Shown here: piece after piece, positions 1 through 9,337 of the stretch
How positions within the stretch are numbered: position 1 is the first letter of the stretch
Layout of the letters: the number at the start of each line of letters is the position of its first letter
Assembly (NCBI GenBank): GCA_947475995.1
Contig: CANJNI010000005.1
Location: forward strand, 1 to 64,000
Direction of reading: 5' to 3'
Source: Beijerinckiaceae bacterium
GTDB taxonomy: Bacteria > Pseudomonadota > Alphaproteobacteria > Rhizobiales > Beijerinckiaceae
DNA: 64,000 bases
The notes under the pieces: model-generated
What the model saw: the letters and a program-made list of their open reading frames with translations, nothing else
Database searches by the model: none
Told to the model about the DNA's origin: nothing
Translations under genes and position numbers: made by a program

Positions 1-149
1 AACTGGATGAGGGCCCACTGGTCTCCTCCACCCTCATCGGCGACAAGCGCCCCAAGAATATCTACGATATCGGCCAGAAGGTCGAAGTCGTCTACGAAGA
101 CCACCCCAACGAAGGCTTCACGATTCCAAAATTCAGAATCGTGGATTGA
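1..149 (+). CDS. DUF35 / OB-fold acyl-CoA-associated protein, C-terminal fragment
   Basis: The reading frame is already open at base 3 and ends at the TGA at 147-149. About 48 residues are visible, beginning LDEGPLVSSTLIG and ending PKFRIVD. This resembles the C-terminal OB-fold end of Zn-ribbon/OB-fold (DUF35) proteins, which usually partner thiolase-like enzymes in acyl-CoA metabolism. The next gene, an acyl-CoA synthetase, starts 19 bases downstream on the same strand, which supports a shared operon and an acyl-CoA role. The N-terminal Zn ribbon, if present, lies outside the window, so the family call rests on a short tail and its context. Confidence 0.6.
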   Translation, partial: LDEGPLVSSTLIGDKRPKNIYDIGQKVEVVYEDHPNEGFTIPKFRIVD

Positions 150-168
150 GTCAGGGACGGGAACGAGC

Positions 169-2283
169 ATGAGCGACCAGAAAACACCCATTGAAGCCCT
201 GTTGCGTCCGCGTTCCATCGCGATTGTCGGAGCCTCCTCAAAAGGAGGCGGCTCTGGCAACAAGATGATGGAATCCGCCGGGACATTCGGCTTCAAGGGG
301 CCAGTGCAGCCGATCCATCCGACAGCGTCGGAAATCAGCGGCCAGAAGTGTTTTCCGTCGCTTGCCGCTCTGCCCCAACCTGCCGACTGCGTTGTGGTGG
401 CAGTTCCGGCCGACGGCGTTCTCAAGGTGATCGAGGATGCCGCCGCCGCCGGGGTCAAAAGCGCTCTGGTCGTGTCTGAAGGTTTTGCGGATGCGGCGAC
501 CGATGAAGGACGCGAGCGTCAGGAAAAACTGATTGCGCTGGCGCGCGCCAACAACATGGCGATAGCCGGTCCCAACTGCATGGGCATCGCGACCTTCGCC
601 CATAACTATGCCGCCACGATGGCCGACATTCCGGACACCGCCGTCGCCGGAGGCGTTTCGTTAGTGTCGCAAAGCGGCGGTCTGCTCAACGCCTTTGCGG
701 AACATTGCGGCAATCGCGGCATCGGGATGAACTACCTCATATCGATGGGCAATCAGGCCGTGGTGGATCTGGCCGACTATATCGATTTTTTTGCCGCCGA
801 TGACGCCACCAAGGTCATCGCGCTCATCATGGAAGGCGCCAAGGACGGCCGCCGCCTGCGCGCCGCAATCGAGCGCGCCGCCCCCAAGAAGCCCATCGTG
901 GTGCTGAAGCTCGGACGCAGCGTGGTGGGACAGGCCGCAACGCTGGCACATACGGGAACGCTCGCCGGCAAGCATGAAGCCTTCGAAGCTCTGTTCCGGC
1001 AGCACGGCGTTGCGCTGGTCGATTCCATTGACGAACTTTGCGAGACTGCCGGTCTCTTTGCCTATGCGCCGCTCCCGAAAGGCAACCGGGTGGCGATGTT
1101 CACGGTGTCAGGCGGAGCGACGTCGCTCGTCGGCGATCTCGGCGACAAGGCGGGCATTCACTTCCCGCCCATCGGCGCAGCGACCAACCGGAAGCTGCAG
1201 GAAATCATCGAGGTCGATCGCAGCTTCAACAACCCGATCGATACGGTCGGCATGCCGCGCCTTCGCCGTGGAGCCAACATGGCGAAACTGCTCGATGTGC
1301 TGAACGAGGACGATGGCCTTGACGTCGTCGGTCTCGCGCTTGGCATGAGGATCGAGGGCGCAGAATCCCACGATGCGCTGGTGGCGGAAATTGCGCGCGC
1401 GATCCCCAAGGCGCGCAAGCCCATGGTGGTCATGTCCTTCGTGAGTTCAAGCCTGACGCGCCGCTGGCGCGGCTATGCGGCGCAGCATGGGGTGCCGATT
1501 CTCGACAACCCGGAAATTGGTTCGCGCGCGATCCGGCATCTGGTGGACTATGCGGAATACAGGCGGCAGGCGGGTAGCAGGAAGCCCGTCTCGGCTTCCT
1601 TCGATGTGCCGAAGCTTGAGGCCGGCCGCACCCTGACCGAAGCGGAAAGCAAGATCATCCTCGGCAAGGCCGGACTGCCTGTCACCAAGGAATTTCTCGC
1701 CAGGACCCCGGCCGAAGCCGCGCAGCTCTGGAAGCAGATCAACGGTCCGGTGGCCCTGAAAATCCAGTCGCCCGACATTCCCCACAAGTCCGACGTGGGG
1801 GGCGTGCATCTCGGGGCGCGGACCGCAGAAGCCGTCGAGGCTGCAGCCGCCAAGGTTCTTGAAAACTCCACAAAGGCTTGCCCAGATGCGTCCATCGACG
1901 GCATTCTTGTGCAGGAGATGGTCGAGAATGGCGTCGAATTCATTCTCGGCATGACTTACGATGATCAGTTCGGGCCCATGGTGGTTCTCGGAGCCGGCGG
2001 GGTCATGGTCGAAATATTCAAGGACGCCGCCGTGCGGCTGCCGCCGCTCGCCAGGGAGGACGTTCACGGCATGATCGCCGAATTGAAATCCTCGAAACTT
2101 CTCGAAGGTTTCCGCGGCGCGGCGCCGCGGGATGTCGACGCTCTCGTTGATTGCTGTGTGCAATTCGCAGCCTTCGTGGCGGCGACCGACGGCCAGTATG
2201 CGGCCATCGATCTCAATCCGGTTTTTGTCTGCCCGAAGGGCAAGGGGGTTCGCATCGCGGACGCCCTGATCGTTACGCGTTGA
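169..2283 (+). CDS. ADP-forming acyl-CoA synthetase (acetate-CoA ligase family, fused alpha-beta)
   Basis: This 704-residue protein belongs to the ADP-forming acyl-CoA synthetase superfamily, which makes acyl-CoA from an acid, CoA and ATP through a phospho-histidine. The N-terminal CoA-binding Rossmann domain starts near residue 8 (RPRSIAIVGASS). Succinyl-CoA-ligase-like domains follow. They contain LAHTGTLAG around His261, the position of the phosphorylated histidine in the family. The C-terminal ATP-grasp domain occupies roughly residues 480-700 (VALKIQSPDIPHKSDVGG, VVLGAGGVMVEIF). The frame is open further upstream, but ATG 169 is preferred: it follows a GGGA ribosome site and begins at the conserved domain. 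It lies between the DUF35 fragment and an ABC importer, which suggests that it activates the imported acid. The substrate cannot be read from the sequence. Confidence 0.85.
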   Translation: MSDQKTPIEALLRPRSIAIVGASSKGGGSGNKMMESAGTFGFKGPVQPIHPTASEISGQKCFPSLAALPQPADCVVVAVPADGVLKVIEDAAAAGVKSALVVSEGFADAATDEGRERQEKLIALARANNMAIAGPNCMGIATFAHNYAATMADIPDTAVAGGVSLVSQSGGLLNAFAEHCGNRGIGMNYLISMGNQAVVDLADYIDFFAADDATKVIALIMEGAKDGRRLRAAIERAAPKKPIVVLKLGRSVVGQAATLAHTGTLAGKHEAFEALFRQHGVALVDSIDELCETAGLFAYAPLPKGNRVAMFTVSGGATSLVGDLGDKAGIHFPPIGAATNRKLQEIIEVDRSFNNPIDTVGMPRLRRGANMAKLLDVLNEDDGLDVVGLALGMRIEGAESHDALVAEIARAIPKARKPMVVMSFVSSSLTRRWRGYAAQHGVPILDNPEIGSRAIRHLVDYAEYRRQAGSRKPVSASFDVPKLEAGRTLTEAESKIILGKAGLPVTKEFLARTPAEAAQLWKQINGPVALKIQSPDIPHKSDVGGVHLGARTAEAVEAAAAKVLENSTKACPDASIDGILVQEMVENGVEFILGMTYDDQFGPMVVLGAGGVMVEIFKDAAVRLPPLAREDVHGMIAELKSSKLLEGFRGAAPRDVDALVDCCVQFAAFVAATDGQYAAIDLNPVFVCPKGKGVRIADALIVTR

Positions 2284-2297
2284 AGAGAGGCATCTCG

Positions 2298-3389
2298 ATG
2301 AACATGATCGTCACCAAGGCTTTGGTCCGATTCTCCCTCGCGGGTGCAGTGGCCCTTGGTTTGGGCGTCTCGGCCAATGCCCTGACCACCGAAGAGATTC
2401 TCAACTACAAGGGCGCGGATCGCGACAAGATCCTCACGGAAGGCGCCAAGAAGGAAGGTCAGATCATTTTCTATTCGGCCATGATCGTCAATCAGGCGCT
2501 CCGCCCCGTAGCCGAAGGCTTCATGAAGAAATATCCCTTCCTGAAAGCCACCTATTGGCGCGGCGACTCGGAAGATATCGCGGCGAAGCTCACGGCCGAA
2601 ATTCGCGCCAACAATCTGGTGGCGGATGTCGTGGAAGGCACTGGCGTCGGCGAAATGGTCATCCAGTCCGGCCTTGTGCAGCCGTATTATACGCCGGTCA
2701 TCAATGAGTTCCCGGAAAAATATCGCGACCCCCGCAACCTCTGGACTCCCACGCGTCTCAGCTATTTCGGCGTCGCCTATAACACCCGGCTGGTGAAGCC
2801 AGAGGACGCGCCGAAGACCTACGAGGATCTGCTCGATCCAAAATGGCAGGGCAAGCTGTCCTGGCGCATCGGCAGCGCGAGCGGAACACCGCTGTTCATC
2901 ACCAATGTGCGCATGAGCATGGGCGAGGACAAGGCGCGCGATTATTTTGACAAGCTCGCAAAGCAGAAGATCGTAAACTTCGGATCGGGTAGCGCGCGCA
3001 CTCTGGTCGATCGCGTCATGGCTGGCGAATATCCGTTGGCTCTCAACATTTTTGCCCATCATCCGCTGATCAGCAAAGCCAAGGGCGCACCGGTCAACAC
3101 GGCCCTGCTCGACCCCGTACCTACAACCGCCGCCACGATGGTGATCCCCAAGGGCGTCAAGCGGCCGCACGCGGCCATGCTGCTGGTCGACTACATCCTC
3201 TCCGTCGAGGGCCAGAAGGTTCTTGCGCAGGCTGAATATTTCCCCGCGCGCCTCGACGTGCCGCCGCTGGACACGATCGCCGGCGTCGTTCCGCGGAACG
3301 CCAAGGTGCAGGAAAACTTTGTCGGCTCCGAGGATCTGAACAAGTACACCGAAAGCTCGGAAGCGATCTTTCAGGAAAAGTTCCGCTGA
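2298..3389 (+). CDS. ABC transporter periplasmic substrate-binding protein (family 1, Fbp-like)
   Basis: This 363-residue family 1 extracellular binding protein has an N-terminal signal peptide (residues 1-28, cleavage near SANA). It then shows the pattern typical of the Fe3+/organic-acid FbpA-like group: EGAKKEGQIIFYSA near residue 47 and a DLLDPKWQGKLSW segment in the middle. It starts 14 bases after the CoA-ligase stop and is followed by a permease and an ATPase, so it is the ligand receptor of a complete importer. FbpA homologues bind iron or small anionic molecules; linkage to an acyl-CoA ligase favours an organic acid here. It is related to the orphan binding proteins at 27929, 38314 and 41751. 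Confidence 0.88.
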   Translation: MNMIVTKALVRFSLAGAVALGLGVSANALTTEEILNYKGADRDKILTEGAKKEGQIIFYSAMIVNQALRPVAEGFMKKYPFLKATYWRGDSEDIAAKLTAEIRANNLVADVVEGTGVGEMVIQSGLVQPYYTPVINEFPEKYRDPRNLWTPTRLSYFGVAYNTRLVKPEDAPKTYEDLLDPKWQGKLSWRIGSASGTPLFITNVRMSMGEDKARDYFDKLAKQKIVNFGSGSARTLVDRVMAGEYPLALNIFAHHPLISKAKGAPVNTALLDPVPTTAATMVIPKGVKRPHAAMLLVDYILSVEGQKVLAQAEYFPARLDVPPLDTIAGVVPRNAKVQENFVGSEDLNKYTESSEAIFQEKFR

Positions 3390-3408
3390 CACGCTTGAGG
3401 AATAAGGT

Positions 3409-5157
3409 ATGAGCCAGATGGCGTCAGGTGCGGCGGTCACGACCGCGATCGAAGCGGCCTACGTGGCCCCTCGTCGCGGGCCCCGCTATTCAATTCCGGT
3501 GATCGTGCTCAGCGCGATCCTGCTTGTCCTTATCCTCCCGCCGACGATCTTTCTGATCAAGGTGAGCATTTATACAACGAGGCCTGACGGGGCGTTCGGC
3601 GAACTGACGCTGAAGTATTATCAGCAATTGTTCGCCAGCCGATTCTTCGTCAGCGCTCTCGTCAACACGACGATCTACTCGATCGGTTCGGCCGTCATCG
3701 CCATCGGCCTCGGAACGATGCAGGCGCTGATCGTCGAGCGGACCAATACGCCGGGCCGCAGATGGGTGCTGCTCGGGGCGATCATTTCACTCGGCATCCC
3801 GGGCGTCCTTTACACCGTCTCCTGGTTGCTGATTCTCGGCCGCTCAGGGCCGCTTAATAGCGTTATCGAAAACATCACCGGCGTGAAGGCTGCGCTCAAC
3901 GTCTATTCGATGTGGGGCATGACGCTGATCGAGGGCATTCACTTCGTGCCCCTGACGTACCTGATGATGTCGGCCGTGCTTCGCGGAACAGACGCGTCCT
4001 TCGAGGAAGCCTCGATGATGAGCGGCGCGAAGCCGCTCCGCACATTCTGGAAAATCACCCTGCGGATGGGGCTTCCGGGCGTCATGGCGCTCCTGCTGCT
4101 GGTGTTCATTCGCGCGTTCGAATCTTTCGAGGTGCCGGCGCTCGTCGGACTTGCGGGCAACATCAACGTGCTGACGACAAACATTTACCAAAGCTCCAAG
4201 GGCTCCGGCGCGATGGACTACGGCCAGTCGGGCGCCTATTCCGTTTGCCTTCTGGTCATCGTTGCCGGTCTGCTGGTCTGGTACAGCCGCCTCTCGAAGA
4301 ACGCGCATCAGTACCAGACCATTACCGGCAAGGGTTATCGGCCCAGGGTGATGAATCTCGGCAAGTGGCGCTACGCCACCTCCGCCCTGCTGGCCGTGAT
4401 CTTCTTGCTCGTCACGGGCCTGCCGCTGATCATGCTCGTCTTCACGTCCTTGCAGCCGTTCTACGAAGGCGTGACGGCGGACAGCTTCCGGCGCTTCACG
4501 CTCGAAAACTATCGCGTGCTGCTTGGGCCCGGATCGTTCCGCGATTCGATCTGGAACACGCTCGTCATGGGCGCTTCCGTCTCGACATTCGTGGTGCCGT
4601 TCACGGCGCTCTGCGCCTGGCTCGCCGCCCGCCGCAAACCCGGCGGATGGGTGCTGGACCAGATCGCAACTGCGCCGCTGGTGTTCCCCGCCATCGTGCT
4701 CAGCGTCGCCTTCCTGTACGTCTTCGTGAACCTGCCCATTCCGCTTTACGGCACGCTTCTGTCGGTGATCCTCGCCTCATCGGTGCGCTACATGCCTTAC
4801 GGCATGCGCTACGCTTATGCGGGCATCCTGCAGATTCACCGCGAACTGGAAGACGCATCCAGTTCCTCGGGCGCCAAGCAGGCCAGCACCTTCATGCGAA
4901 TCGTGCTTCCGCTTCTGGCGGGCTCGCTGGTGAGCGCATGGCTGTTCATCTTCCTGCTTTCCGTCCAGGCCGTGTCGCTGCCTCTGCTGCTCGTCGGGCC
5001 CGGCACAGAAATCGTCGCCGTGACGCTCTTCGATCTCTGGCAGAACGGTCAGGTGACCGAACTCGCCTCGATGGGCGTCGTCTGGGTTTCGCTGATGGTG
5101 GTGGTGAGCGCCATTTTCCACGTCGTCACGCGCCGTTATCAGGTCATGGCCGGCTAA
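3409..5157 (+). CDS. ABC transporter permease, two fused permease domains (FbpB-like)
   Basis: This 582-residue inner-membrane protein carries two consecutive binding-protein-dependent permease domains, as in FbpB/AfuB. A first hydrophobic segment lies near residues 25-50. The EAA coupling loops that contact the ATPase are visible in both halves: EEASMMSGAKPLRTF near residue 200 and LEDASSSSGAKQAST near residue 483. One polypeptide therefore supplies the whole channel. It begins 19 bases after the binding-protein stop codon and ends 19 bases before the ATPase gene, consistent with one transcript. Confidence 0.92.
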   Translation: MSQMASGAAVTTAIEAAYVAPRRGPRYSIPVIVLSAILLVLILPPTIFLIKVSIYTTRPDGAFGELTLKYYQQLFASRFFVSALVNTTIYSIGSAVIAIGLGTMQALIVERTNTPGRRWVLLGAIISLGIPGVLYTVSWLLILGRSGPLNSVIENITGVKAALNVYSMWGMTLIEGIHFVPLTYLMMSAVLRGTDASFEEASMMSGAKPLRTFWKITLRMGLPGVMALLLLVFIRAFESFEVPALVGLAGNINVLTTNIYQSSKGSGAMDYGQSGAYSVCLLVIVAGLLVWYSRLSKNAHQYQTITGKGYRPRVMNLGKWRYATSALLAVIFLLVTGLPLIMLVFTSLQPFYEGVTADSFRRFTLENYRVLLGPGSFRDSIWNTLVMGASVSTFVVPFTALCAWLAARRKPGGWVLDQIATAPLVFPAIVLSVAFLYVFVNLPIPLYGTLLSVILASSVRYMPYGMRYAYAGILQIHRELEDASSSSGAKQASTFMRIVLPLLAGSLVSAWLFIFLLSVQAVSLPLLLVGPGTEIVAVTLFDLWQNGQVTELASMGVVWVSLMVVVSAIFHVVTRRYQVMAG

Positions 5158-5176
5158 GCCAAAACAGGAAACGCAC

Positions 5177-6286
5177 ATGCTTCGCGTACAGGATCTGTTC
5201 AAACGTTATCAGGCTCAGGCTGGCGAACCCGCCGGCGGCGTCTTCACCGTCAGTTTCGAGGTTCAAAAGGGCGAGATGTTCACCCTGCTCGGACCGTCGG
5301 GCTGCGGCAAGACAACGACGCTGCGTTGCATCGCGGGTCTTGAAACGCCCGACCAGGGCGTCATCACCCTCGATAACGAAACGATCTTCGACGGACCGAC
5401 CGACAAGATCGTTCCCATGTATGATCGCGACATCGGCATGGTCTTCCAATCCTACGCGATCTGGCCTCACATGACGGTGTTCGAGAACGCCGCCTATCCT
5501 CTGCGCGTGGCCCGCAAGAAGAAATACTCGCGCGAAGATCTGGAAAAGCGCGTCGACCGCGTTCTCGAGATGGTCGGCCTGCTCAAGTTCAAGCGCCGTT
5601 CGGCGACGCAACTCAGCGGCGGTCAGCAGCAGCGACTGGCGCTGGCGCGCGCTCTCGTGCGCGAGCCCAAGCTGCTCCTTCTCGACGAGCCGCTCAGCAA
5701 TCTCGACGCCCAGCTCCGCGAACAGATGCGGGCCGAACTGAAGCGTATTCAGCTCGAATGGGGCGTCACCACCATTTACGTGACGCACGATCAGGCGGAA
5801 GCCATGGCGATTTCAGACCGGATCGCCGTGCTGGATCACGGCAAGCTTGTGCAGCTTGGTACGCCCGACGAGATCTACGAGCTTCCGCGTTCTGAATTTG
5901 TGGCCAACTTCATCGGACGCACCAACATGTTCCGCGGCCAGTGCGTCAACAATGCGGAAGCCGGCGCGATGGGGACGGTTCGCTCCGAAATCGGCGAAGT
6001 GCGCTGTCACTTCCCGGCGCGTCATGGCGCAGGCGAGAACGTGTCCTTCGTGGTCCGCCCGGAGAACATTGAACTGCGCGAGGCAAGCGTCGGCGCAATG
6101 GGCGACAACACGATCGAGGGCAAGGTCATGAGCCGCGTCTATCTCGGCGAAATCGCCGAATATTCCATCGACGTCGACGGCAAGTTCCAGCTTCTGGTGC
6201 GCGGTGCGCCGGGCAATGGCGTGAAGGCGGGGGATCGCGTTCGCGCTTATCTGCCGCCGGAAAAGACGATTGCGATCTTCACCTGA
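5177..6286 (+). CDS. ABC transporter ATP-binding protein with TOBE domain (FbpC-like)
   Basis: This 369-residue cytoplasmic ATPase powers the importer encoded just upstream. Walker A is GPSGCGKTT (residues 39-47), the Q-loop lies in VFQSYAIWPHM, the signature motif is LSGGQQQR, Walker B is LLLLDEP, and the switch histidine is in YVTHDQAEA. A C-terminal TOBE region (about residues 285-369, with FVVRPENIEL) is typical of the iron/spermidine/sulfate importer group. It is the last gene of the operon and is followed within 10 bases by a strong hairpin terminator. Confidence 0.93.
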   Translation: MLRVQDLFKRYQAQAGEPAGGVFTVSFEVQKGEMFTLLGPSGCGKTTTLRCIAGLETPDQGVITLDNETIFDGPTDKIVPMYDRDIGMVFQSYAIWPHMTVFENAAYPLRVARKKKYSREDLEKRVDRVLEMVGLLKFKRRSATQLSGGQQQRLALARALVREPKLLLLDEPLSNLDAQLREQMRAELKRIQLEWGVTTIYVTHDQAEAMAISDRIAVLDHGKLVQLGTPDEIYELPRSEFVANFIGRTNMFRGQCVNNAEAGAMGTVRSEIGEVRCHFPARHGAGENVSFVVRPENIELREASVGAMGDNTIEGKVMSRVYLGEIAEYSIDVDGKFQLLVRGAPGNGVKAGDRVRAYLPPEKTIAIFT

Positions 6287-6292
6287 AACGAG

Positions 6293-6326
6293 AGCCCGAC
6301 CGGCGCCCCGGTCGGGCTTTTCCTTT
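6293..6326 (+). terminator. Rho-independent terminator after the ABC operon
   Basis: An 11-bp perfect stem (6293-6303 with 6308-6318, AGCCCGACCGG) closes on a four-base CGCC loop and is followed by TTTTCCTTTC. It lies between the ATPase stop and the stop of the convergent malonyl-CoA synthetase gene, so it mainly ends the upstream operon. Part of the hairpin may also act on the opposite strand. Confidence 0.85.
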
Positions 6327-7843
6327 CAGGCCTTGTAGAGATCGCGATACTGGTCACGCAGCAAGTTTTTCTGCACCTTGCCCATCGTGTTGCGCGGCAG
6401 TTCCTTCACGAATATCACGCGCTTCGGCAGTTTGAATTTCGCAAGTCGCGGCTCGATCGCGCTGATCACACTCTTCTCGGTAACGTCCACGCCCGCCTTC
6501 GGCACGACAATCGCCGTCACGCCCTCGCCGAAATCTGCATGCGGGACGCCGATGATCGCGCTCTCCACGACGCCGGGGACTGCGTCTATCTCGCTCTCCA
6601 CTTCCGCAGGATAGACATTGAACCCGCCGGTGATGACGAGATCCTTGTTCCGACCGACGATGTGCACATATCCGCGCTCGTCGATCTTGCCCATGTCGCC
6701 CGTGATGAAGAAACCGTCGGGACGAAATTCTGCGGCCGTCTTCTCCGGCATGCGCCAGTAGCCCTTGAACACGTTCGGGCCCTTGACCTCGATCATGCCG
6801 ATCTCGCCTTGTGGAATGGGCGATCCGGTTTCCGGATCGGCAATGCGCAGGTTCACGTCCGGCAACGGATATCCAACCGTTCCGGCGACGCGATCGCCGT
6901 CATAAGGGTTCGAGGTGTTCATGTTTGTTTCGGTCATGCCGTAACGTTCGAGGATCGCGTGGCCCGTGCGGGCTCGCCATTCGCGATGTGTCTCGGCGAG
7001 CAGCGGCGCGGACCCAGAGATGAAAAGCCTCATATGCGCAGCAGCTTCCCGGCTGAGTCCCGAATGTCCCAGCAGGCGCGTGTAGAAGGTCGGAACTCCC
7101 ATCATCGAGGTGGCGCGCGGCATAAGACGGATGATGGCGTCGCCATCGAGCTTGGGCAGGAACAGCATGGTTCCCCCTGCCAGCAGCATCGTGTTGGTCG
7201 CCACGAACAGGCCGTGCGTGTGATAGATCGGCAGGGCGTGGATCAGCACGTCCTTCGCCGTGAAACGCCAGTACGAAACGAGCGTGCGGGCGTTGGAGGC
7301 AAGATTCTCATGCGACAGCATCGCGCCTTTGGACCGTCCGGTCGTTCCGGACGTGTAGAGGATCGCTGCGAGGTCGTCGGGCCCGCGCGACACATCCGTG
7401 AAACGGCCAGAGAGCGGCGAACTCGCTTCGATCAACGTTCCGTCGTTGGCAGTCCCCAGCGTCAGGACATGTCTGACGCCTGCCTTCTCCGCGATCGGCA
7501 GAAGCTTCTCGCGGTTCGCGGGCTCGCAAACGAAGACGCGCGGTTCCGCATCGCCCAGAAAATACTCGATCTCGGCCGGCGTATAGGCGGTGTTGAGCGG
7601 CAGGAAGATCGCCCCGGCCCGTACGCAGGCCAGATAAAGCAGGATCATCTCCGGCGACTTGTCGACCTGCACGGCGACCCGGTCCCCGGTCTCAACGCCG
7701 TGCTTCTGCAACGCATGCGCAATCTGTCCCGAGCGCTCGACCATCTGGGCGAATGTCACGGTGCGGCCGTCGAAGTTTTCGATGAAGACCTTCGCCGGAT
7801 CAGTGATCGCGCGGGTGAAATGATCGAACAGATGAGACGTCAT
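6326..7843 (-). CDS. matB: Malonyl-CoA synthetase
   Basis: This 505-residue AMP-forming acyl-CoA synthetase of the malonyl-CoA ligase subfamily converts malonate, CoA and ATP to malonyl-CoA. The AMP-binding P-loop ILYTSGTTGRSKGAM lies near residue 160. The ATP/hinge motifs FFITGDMGKIDERGYV and GRNKDLVITGGFNVYP lie near residues 390-420, and the catalytic lysine lies in the C-terminal PRNTMGKVQKN segment. The length matches MatB (about 500 residues). It lies 30 bases downstream of the malonyl-CoA decarboxylase gene on the same strand, the classical rhizobial matA-matB order, which supports malonate rather than a longer acid as substrate. Confidence 0.9.
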   Translation of the reverse strand: MTSHLFDHFTRAITDPAKVFIENFDGRTVTFAQMVERSGQIAHALQKHGVETGDRVAVQVDKSPEMILLYLACVRAGAIFLPLNTAYTPAEIEYFLGDAEPRVFVCEPANREKLLPIAEKAGVRHVLTLGTANDGTLIEASSPLSGRFTDVSRGPDDLAAILYTSGTTGRSKGAMLSHENLASNARTLVSYWRFTAKDVLIHALPIYHTHGLFVATNTMLLAGGTMLFLPKLDGDAIIRLMPRATSMMGVPTFYTRLLGHSGLSREAAAHMRLFISGSAPLLAETHREWRARTGHAILERYGMTETNMNTSNPYDGDRVAGTVGYPLPDVNLRIADPETGSPIPQGEIGMIEVKGPNVFKGYWRMPEKTAAEFRPDGFFITGDMGKIDERGYVHIVGRNKDLVITGGFNVYPAEVESEIDAVPGVVESAIIGVPHADFGEGVTAIVVPKAGVDVTEKSVISAIEPRLAKFKLPKRVIFVKELPRNTMGKVQKNLLRDQYRDLYKA

Positions 7844-7873
7844 GTGAGCAGGTCCGCTTGGCCGTAAGGTGGC

Positions 7874-9253
7874 TCACTCCGTGACCGAACCGGCTCCATT
7901 TTGCAAGCGCTGGCGCAAATCGCCCCGCACCAGCCGTTTCACAGCGGCAGGTGCGGCCGTCACGCCCTCATTGGCGAAAGCCTCGTGGTTTTCGATGATC
8001 TCGTCCAGGTCGTAGAGATAATTGACCATGAGGCCGCCCGACTCCCGTATCGCCTTCGGCGATCTGTCCCCGAGCCAGTTGAGCCGTTCCAGTCTTGCGC
8101 CATTGCCGAGATGGAACCGCGCGACTGGGTCAAGCGGTCGGCTGTTGCGGTTGCGGGCGTCCAGGAAGAAATAGGCCGCCAGCGGCTCGATGAGCTTGCG
8201 CATGCGCTCGGACGCGACCGGATCGTCCCTCCAGCCGGGCTCATCGAGTTGCCCGGCAAGAGCCTGTTCGTCGGGCGCGAGTTTCCCGATCTGGCCGCCG
8301 AGCCATTTCCTGAAGCCCGTAACGGGCGAGAGCGTCACAAAAGTTTCAATCTTCGGCAGGTCACGGCGCAATTCATCCACCACCTGCTTGATCAGAAAAT
8401 TGCCGAATGAAATGCCGGCAAGCCCCGACTGGCAGTTCGAAATCGAATAGAAGACTGCCGTCCGGGCCTGCGACGGCGGCGCGATTTCGCGGCCTGTCGC
8501 CAGCAGCGACTCGATGTCGGAAGGGATATCGTCCGTGAGTGCGACCTCCACGAAAATCAGCGGCTCGTCGATCAGCGCCGGATGAAAAAATCCGTAGCAG
8601 CGCCGGTCGGCCGGATCGATCCGGCGGCGGAGATCGTTCCAGTCTGCGATCTCGTGGACCGCCTCGTAACGAATGATCTTTTCCAGAATGTTGGCGGGCG
8701 TCGACCAGTCGATTCTGCGCAGCACCAGAAAGCCGCGATTGAACCACGATGAAAGAAGATGGCCGAAGTCCTGATCGACCAGCGCCAGATCGGGATGCCG
8801 CGCTCTGAGGGCCAGCAAGTCGGCGCGCATCTGCACGACAGTCGCTGTCCCGCCCGGTGCGCGATTGAGCCGCCGCAGCAATTCCTGCCGGCGAGGTTCG
8901 GAGGCAAAATGAATCGCCGAGGAGGTCGCCTCGTCCGGCTTGTCCTGCCACTGCCGAACCGCATGGCGCAAACGGTCCGGGTCCGGACCGAACGTATCCC
9001 GAATGGCGCGGAAGAACTCGATGCGCCCGGCTTCATCCAGCGTGCGGTATGCCTCGATCACTTCCTGAGCGATCGCTGCGCCCGACGCCTCGCCCCGGCC
9101 GCTCACCAGGGTCGCGCAGAGCCGCACCACATCTTCAGCGCGCCGCTGCGGATTGCTCTCCTCGAACCCAAGAAACTGCTTGCCTCGCTCGGCGATCGAG
9201 CCGAGCAGGTCCGACAGGAAGTTGGTGTTCACCGAGTAGGTCCACTGCAGCAC
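7874..9253 (-). CDS. matA: Malonyl-CoA decarboxylase
   Basis: This is malonyl-CoA decarboxylase, about 459 residues, which turns malonyl-CoA into acetyl-CoA and CO2. The N-terminal helical domain is followed by a GNAT-fold catalytic domain (about residues 190-459). That domain contains the conserved CYGFFHPALIDEPLIFVEVAL stretch, with the catalytic-region His-Pro pair, and FYSISNCQSGLAGISFGNFL. The start is uncertain: GTG 9253 gives MLQWTYSVNTNF, whereas GTG 9232 gives MNTNFLSDLLGSI, which looks more like family N-termini. With the downstream synthetase gene it completes a two-step route from malonate to acetyl-CoA. No malonate carrier or MatR-type regulator is adjacent. Confidence 0.9.
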   Translation of the reverse strand: MLQWTYSVNTNFLSDLLGSIAERGKQFLGFEESNPQRRAEDVVRLCATLVSGRGEASGAAIAQEVIEAYRTLDEAGRIEFFRAIRDTFGPDPDRLRHAVRQWQDKPDEATSSAIHFASEPRRQELLRRLNRAPGGTATVVQMRADLLALRARHPDLALVDQDFGHLLSSWFNRGFLVLRRIDWSTPANILEKIIRYEAVHEIADWNDLRRRIDPADRRCYGFFHPALIDEPLIFVEVALTDDIPSDIESLLATGREIAPPSQARTAVFYSISNCQSGLAGISFGNFLIKQVVDELRRDLPKIETFVTLSPVTGFRKWLGGQIGKLAPDEQALAGQLDEPGWRDDPVASERMRKLIEPLAAYFFLDARNRNSRPLDPVARFHLGNGARLERLNWLGDRSPKAIRESGGLMVNYLYDLDEIIENHEAFANEGVTAAPAAVKRLVRGDLRQRLQNGAGSVTE

Positions 9254-9337
9254 TGGAGCGCCTGTTCAGTTCGATCCGTACCGATCATCTGGTAGGATCA
9301 TGACGAATTTCGATCAATTCGCAGAAAAGATAACGTG

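Noticed and set aside
3912-5474. A 520-codon frame overlapping the permease and ATPase genes
   Set aside because: It crosses the gap between two genes with clear domains and has an arginine-rich, low-complexity translation.
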